The notes beneath the pieces are model-generated. The model was not told the origin of the DNA, made no database searches, and saw only the letters and a list, made by a program, of their open reading frames with translations. Both the position numbers and the translations under genes were made by a program. Below, one piece after another: positions 19,526-23,228 of a stretch of 23,228 bases of DNA. Position 1 is the first letter of the stretch. Each line of letters starts with the position of its first letter. Source of the DNA: a virus; the IMG/VR virus record IMGVR_UViG_3300036398_002809, positions 1 to 23,228 of that record, one strand, 5' to 3'.

Positions 19526-19922
19526 GGCGGGCCTCCGCTTTGCGGGCGTTGCTAATCGCCCGCTTCACCAGCACACTACCGGCCATGTCAACGAACGGCA
19601 GGCCGCGCTTTGTCGCCTCCTCACGCAGCCAGCCAACGATCTCGTCGACGTGGGCCTCGCACCAGCCGGGCTCGCGGGCCTCCTCCTCGTCCATCTTGCG
19701 GGCGCGGGCGTTACAGGAGCAGGTGGGCGAGGCTGTGATGCCGACGCGCTTCAAGAGCTTTTTCAGTTCGGTGCCGGGGCCGTGGGTCGTGGCTGGTGGC
19801 TGCGGTTGTGGCGGTGGCGATTCGCATTGGCACCTGCACGCAACGACATCCTTCACGCGGTCATAAATGACGCCGCAACATGTGCATTTAGCAACCGCAT
19901 TTACACCGAAAACAACAGCCAT
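19485..19922 (-). CDS. GTELKK-family protein with Cys-rich N-terminus
   Basis: The product is 145 aa. The N-terminus carries CTCCG (13-17) and CRCQC (29-33), a possible zinc-ribbon half site. After a Pro-rich linker comes GTELKKLLKRVGITASPTCS (50-69), CNARA, then CEAHVDEIVGWLREEATKRG, a pattern I recall from planctomycete genomes and their phages. Its role is unknown. It lies directly after the Cys-rich structural gene, with a TAATG overlap (ATG 19922), so a link to virion assembly or to binding of the same partner is plausible. Confidence 0.75.
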   Translation of the reverse strand: MAVVFGVNAVAKCTCCGVIYDRVKDVVACRCQCESPPPQPQPPATTHGPGTELKKLLKRVGITASPTCSCNARARKMDEEEAREPGWCEAHVDEIVGWLREEATKRGLPFVDMAGSVLVKRAISNARKAEARRAKEAAQGEDAAV

Positions 19923-20734
19923 TATGGGTACGCGATCTGCATTGTGTACGAAATTGTTAACCCGAAGCCCTCGTAAAAACCTTCGTAGTTGCTATCCCCC
20001 TGGACCCTGCACTGCCCGTTCACGGTGGCGGCTTGATGTGTCTTGAATGCCGTCTGCCCGCCAGTCCACTGGCCGTTTTCAAACGTGCAGCCAGTAAAGG
20101 CGGCGTAGCTGTACCACCCGTCAGGCGCGTAATCGCACCGCAGGTAAATAGAGGCGGTCCCTACTCCTCCAACAGGGACGTTTTCAGCCCCGTAAAACGG
20201 AGAAAATGGCAACCGGCCAACCGTTAGGTTTAGCGTTACGTTTTCGCCAGGGCAGCTTGAACCTTCGCCGGTTGTGATTGTAAGGATGGCCGTAACAGTT
20301 GGGTTTCCAGGCAATGCCAAGCAGGGCGCAATGCACGGCGGCGGCGGATTGCAAATCCCGCCGCCGCAAGTCGTCCCACACCCTTTGAACACGCCTCCGA
20401 GCTGCTGACACACAACGTCGGCCTTAATTGAGCACGACGTACCCTGGCAGCACGCGCCGTTGCAGCAAGTGTCTGGCTGGCAAGTGGGCGTGGAGCAGTT
20501 CGGCGTGCCGCCATCATTTATGCACCGTCTTTTTTTCGTGTCGTTCGTGCAAACGTAAATCTGCGAACCTTCCGGCACGGCGCAACACGGGCAGCAGCAG
20601 CAGTCCCTAGCGCCTAAGTCGCCATCCCTAATGAGGCCAAACGACGGTTCATCCGGCGCGCCAGGCACGTAGGGTGGAGTCTCCCTAGGTGCAAACAGGA
20701 ATGTTTTTGTGACAGAGTTGTAAAAAAATGCCAT
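19922..20734 (-). CDS. Cys-rich structural-type protein
   Basis: The product is 270 aa, with an extremely Cys-rich stretch at about 45-140: RDCCCCPCCAVPEGSQIYVC, then further CxxC and CC pairs, and a segment GACCQGTSCSIKADVVCQQL followed by GGVFKGCGTTCGGGIC. The CC...C...C...GG.FxG.GTxC layout is one I know from planctomycete extracellular Cys repeats. The C-terminal half is a beta-rich domain (LTITTGEGSSCPGENVTLNL and a YSYAAFTGCTFENGQWTGGQ segment). Likely a disulfide-stabilised virion surface or tail protein. The start is ATG 20734 (TGATG overlap); a TTG one codon earlier is less likely. Confidence 0.78.
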   Translation of the reverse strand: MAFFYNSVTKTFLFAPRETPPYVPGAPDEPSFGLIRDGDLGARDCCCCPCCAVPEGSQIYVCTNDTKKRRCINDGGTPNCSTPTCQPDTCCNGACCQGTSCSIKADVVCQQLGGVFKGCGTTCGGGICNPPPPCIAPCLALPGNPTVTAILTITTGEGSSCPGENVTLNLTVGRLPFSPFYGAENVPVGGVGTASIYLRCDYAPDGWYSYAAFTGCTFENGQWTGGQTAFKTHQAATVNGQCRVQGDSNYEGFYEGFGLTISYTMQIAYP

Positions 20735-21588
20735 CAACTCACCGAGCAGTTTGCGACCGGAATCGTCACGTCGATGTATCCCGATCCGACGTCAATCGGG
20801 TTAGTGTTGCCCTGCAATCCGAACGCTGGCACCCAAATCTTGCACATCTTGCATTTGATGATCGGGCCGCTGCCATTGTCCTCAAACCGGATGCTCGTGA
20901 TGACAGTCATGGGCTTTACCTCGACCCATTTCATGCACGGGTCGCCGCTTTCACGGGAAAGCAGCAGCCGAAAAACTTCCGTGTTTTCTGTGACCGCTTC
21001 TGAAGCGCTTGCGATAGACTCCTTGTCCTTGCCGGTTCCGCAGGATTGTTCTTCGTTAGCCAACTGCCACGCGCCGCCGGTTTTTGCCACGATGCAGTTG
21101 CGCGATCCAGCGGCGTTAGGGATGGCGTACAGCGAGTTGTTGACGCTGGCCGTGCTGCCGTCCGCAAACTGAACCGCCTTCGTTGTCCCCTTGCTCCACG
21201 CACCGGTGAAGCTGCCCTTGCGGATGTCGTTCGCGCCGTCCTCCATCATATTGACGAAGTACCACGCAGTGCCTTCCTTTGCGATGGCACACACCTGCGG
21301 CTGCGCCGTGTTGAGCGGGGCCACGTCGTAGAGTTGGTTGAAGGCCGCCACCGTGTTCGGCGTCGTCGTCTGATTCTGGAACGTCACCACCTGTTGGGTG
21401 CCGGTGCCCCATGCCGCCGTGAAGGTGCCGATGCGGAACGGCTTGGTGTTGGGCGGCGGCGACTGCACGGACTCAAATGACAGCGGCTTGCCCTTGGGTG
21501 CCGCAAGTTCGATGGTGCGCACCACGCCCGCAATCCGCTCAGCGGACTCGCGTGTGAACTGTACGGCGTCGCGGGGGGTTTGATTCAT
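20734..21588 (-). CDS. Structural-type protein with two internal repeats
   Basis: The product is 284 aa. Two copies of a repeat are visible: FRIGTFTAAWGTGTQQVVTF (51-70) with AIAKEGTAWYF at 101-111, and IRKGSFTGAWSKGTTKAVQF (122-141) with IVAKTGGAWQL at 166-176. Each unit reads as a small beta sandwich or barrel. The C-terminal region has a metal-like CMKWVEVKPM...CKMCKIW arrangement. This repeat occurs in phage and planctomycete proteins of unknown role; in this context a tail or baseplate component is likely. ATG 21588 has a TGATG overlap with the previous gene. Confidence 0.75.
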   Translation of the reverse strand: MNQTPRDAVQFTRESAERIAGVVRTIELAAPKGKPLSFESVQSPPPNTKPFRIGTFTAAWGTGTQQVVTFQNQTTTPNTVAAFNQLYDVAPLNTAQPQVCAIAKEGTAWYFVNMMEDGANDIRKGSFTGAWSKGTTKAVQFADGSTASVNNSLYAIPNAAGSRNCIVAKTGGAWQLANEEQSCGTGKDKESIASASEAVTENTEVFRLLLSRESGDPCMKWVEVKPMTVITSIRFEDNGSGPIIKCKMCKIWVPAFGLQGNTNPIDVGSGYIDVTIPVANCSVS

Positions 21589-22481
21589 CAGACACCAGGG
21601 AACAGCGAGGAAAAACTCACCTCAGGGCTAACCCGTCGCTCCAGAATCTCGGGCTGGCCGGAAGACAGGCCGCCGCTACCGTCTAGCGCAATTGGGTTTG
21701 GGCTGGGGAGCCACTGGGCATTCTCAAAATCAAATACAAGTGCCCTGCGCTTCTGGGCTCCTTCTATGTAGTTAAACCCAACGTCCGGCAGCAGTAGATT
21801 GTGGCCCGTCTGGCGAAAGAGGAGCGTCGCCGTTGAATCAAAGTAGCCCACCTCCGTGCCGCCAAAGACCTCTTGCTTATAGGTTGCGCTAACGCCACTC
21901 ACGCGAAGCGTGTGTTGGGCGCAGCCCAGAAAAGCGTCAGAGTTGACGCAGTTGTTTGCGCCAAGCCACGCGCTCGGATAGCCGGAAAAGTTCCGCTGAA
22001 TACTGATCCGAACGATGCCTTCCTGCGTAGTCAGGCCGGGGAAGAAGTCACCGGCGCTGTTAGTGAGCGGTGCCATGCCTTGGTCGCCAAAATAGAACAA
22101 CGCCGGAACTTCGGCATTGCTCGCTTCAAAACTCACAACTGGGCCACGATCGAGCGGCGACACCAACTCAGACGACAACACCGTGCCGTATTCCAGCACC
22201 ACCTCAACGTGATACGGCGAGCCTTCGTAGCCTTCATTGATAAATAACTTCCGCAGCTTCCAGCCCGGCGCCGTCGGGTGCGATAACCCAAACACCGGCC
22301 CTTCTACAGCCTGCGTTTCGGTGATGTTGAGCGCGGCGGCAAGCAGTGCCGTCTCAGTTGATGGCGAGCCGCTTGTTGTGCCGCCGTCCAATACGCAGAT
22401 GATTCGCCGTTTTAGGATGGCTGGGCGGCCGATCTCACGCTCGAACGTCCGCGCTAGTTCTTTGGTTGATACAACACCCAT
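21588..22481 (-). CDS. Structural-type phage protein, unknown function
   Basis: The product is 297 aa. A beta-rich sequence with an early KELARTFEREIGRPAILKRR segment, and mid-regions such as FSGYPSAWLGANNCVNSDAF and CAQHTLRVSGVSATYKQEVF. The gene directly follows the coiled-coil tail protein (three-base gap), the place where tail-tip or baseplate proteins are usual. ATG 22481 has a GTGAAG site overlapping it. No family can be named. Confidence 0.72.
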   Translation of the reverse strand: MGVVSTKELARTFEREIGRPAILKRRIICVLDGGTTSGSPSTETALLAAALNITETQAVEGPVFGLSHPTAPGWKLRKLFINEGYEGSPYHVEVVLEYGTVLSSELVSPLDRGPVVSFEASNAEVPALFYFGDQGMAPLTNSAGDFFPGLTTQEGIVRISIQRNFSGYPSAWLGANNCVNSDAFLGCAQHTLRVSGVSATYKQEVFGGTEVGYFDSTATLLFRQTGHNLLLPDVGFNYIEGAQKRRALVFDFENAQWLPSPNPIALDGSGGLSSGQPEILERRVSPEVSFSSLFPGV

Positions 22482-22484
22482 GCT

Positions 22485-23228
22485 TCACCCCATTCTCGCC
22501 GCGCCGACAATCGCCACCGGCTGGTTGAAGTAGTTGCTCGCGGCACCCGTGATGCCAGCCGCAATCGTGTTGAGTAGCCGCGTCTGCAACCGGGCCTCAA
22601 TCAGCGCCGGATCTTGCGCCTGGGCGGCCACGTCCTGCACGAGCGCCTGCCCCTCGGCTGTGCGAATGTCCGCGACGTTCACCGTGGCGTTCGTGGGCCG
22701 CGTCAGCGCCTCCATCCGGCGGGCCTGCTCCTCGGCGACGCGGGCACCTTGGGCTAAGGCGTTGTTGGCCCCGGCGTAGGCGTTTTGGAAGCCCTTCAGG
22801 AATGCTTCATTCTGGCGGCCGATGAGCGATTGAAACTGCTGGGCGGCTGAGTCAGCACGGGTAAACTGTTGCAGCTGCCGCTCGTTCGCGGCGTCGCGGC
22901 CTTGGGCGATGGCGTTCTCGGCCCGCTTGGCCTTCTCCAGCGTGCGAATCCGCTCGGCCCCGGCGCGGGCCTCTCGGATGCGGCCCTTGTCGCGGTCGGC
23001 CTCGTTCTTGCGCCGCTCCTCTTCGAGTTTGGCGTCGATGGCGGCGACGTTCTGAGCGGCCTGCTTCTTCCGCTCCTCAAGTTGGGCGGCTGCTTCCATC
23101 TCGGCCTGCTGCCGGTCGCCCAGCGTCGTCCGCAGGAAGTCCTCGACCCGCTGGGCCGCCGCCTGACGCTCGTTCGCCACGACTTGCTCTTGCTGGATCC
23201 GCTGCTGGAAGAACTCCTGCTGGCGGGC
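22485..23228 (-). CDS. Coiled-coil tail protein, C-terminal part (5' end outside window)
   Basis: The frame stays open to the right edge, so 247 C-terminal residues are visible and the true start lies beyond 23228 (a GTG at 23180 is unlikely to be the start). The first 150 residues are Gln/Ala/Glu/Arg-rich and clearly coiled coil (RKKQAAQNVAAIDAKLEEER and onward). A more globular, Ala-rich tail follows, ending FNQPVAIVGAARMG. This fits the end of a tape-measure or other long tail protein placed before baseplate-type genes, but no other mark of a tape measure (membrane segments) is in view. Confidence 0.7.
   Translation of the reverse strand, partial: ARQQEFFQQRIQQEQVVANERQAAAQRVEDFLRTTLGDRQQAEMEAAAQLEERKKQAAQNVAAIDAKLEEERRKNEADRDKGRIREARAGAERIRTLEKAKRAENAIAQGRDAANERQLQQFTRADSAAQQFQSLIGRQNEAFLKGFQNAYAGANNALAQGARVAEEQARRMEALTRPTNATVNVADIRTAEGQALVQDVAAQAQDPALIEARLQTRLLNTIAAGITGAASNYFNQPVAIVGAARMG

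Noticed and set aside
1-23228. CRISPR arrays, tRNA genes and insertion sequences
   Set aside because: No regularly spaced repeats, no cloverleaf-like sequences and no transposase motifs were noticed in a read by eye on both strands.

Overview
This window looks like part of a temperate tailed phage or prophage of a high-GC bacterium, most probably a planctomycete. The phage call is firm: there is a tyrosine integrase, a RecT-like annealing protein, a RusA-like resolvase, collagen-like and FN3/LamG-type tail fibres, a baseplate-like protein and the end of a long coiled-coil tail protein. Genes are tightly packed and joined by stop/start overlaps. The host call is an inference. It rests on GC-rich codon use, on Cys motifs in a virion-type protein that I associate with planctomycete surface proteins, and on several small families (HTH plus DPTP motif, GTELKK motif) that I recall from planctomycete genomes and their phages. 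Every gene except the integrase is on the minus strand, so the window reads functionally from right to left.

Right block (23.2 to 17.5 kb): the late-gene end. It holds the C-terminal part of a coiled-coil tail protein, three structural-type proteins (one with two internal repeats, one very Cys-rich), a GTELKK-family protein, two small proteins, a metallophosphoesterase, an all-alpha NTP pyrophosphohydrolase-like protein (DUF1599/Nmad1 type) and a short unknown. A hairpin separates this block from the convergent integrase on the plus strand.

Control region (17.5 to 15.3 kb): the integrase is divergent from a small HTH protein. Three minus-strand promoters, each with a 16-bp spacer, precede three small genes and share a 14-bp imperfect dyad. 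In two of them the dyad sits at the same place, ending on the first two bases of the -10 box. A separate perfect 9-bp inverted repeat lies between the HTH and integrase promoters.

Early/replication block (15.3 to 7.5 kb): RecT, unknown proteins, a ParB-like/MT-A70 fusion methyltransferase carrying a perfect 25-bp inverted repeat with two GATC sites, a PD-(D/E)XK-like protein, a replication-initiator-like protein with short direct repeats inside its gene (candidate origin), a stand-alone LexA-type winged helix, a small protein, a small membrane protein, a DNA polymerase III beta clamp, an HTH protein, a secreted protein, a small membrane protein and RusA. The phage seems to bring its own clamp and recombination functions but no polymerase within this window.

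Left block (7.5 to 1 kb): a SAM methyltransferase and a CAP59-like glycosyltransferase, then small proteins, then a run of membrane or exported proteins around a papain-like cysteine peptidase and a Cys-motif lipoprotein (a candidate lysis or envelope cassette), and finally baseplate-like, collagen-like and FN3/LamG tail-fibre genes running off the left edge. No terminase, portal, capsid, tRNA, CRISPR or insertion sequence was seen.
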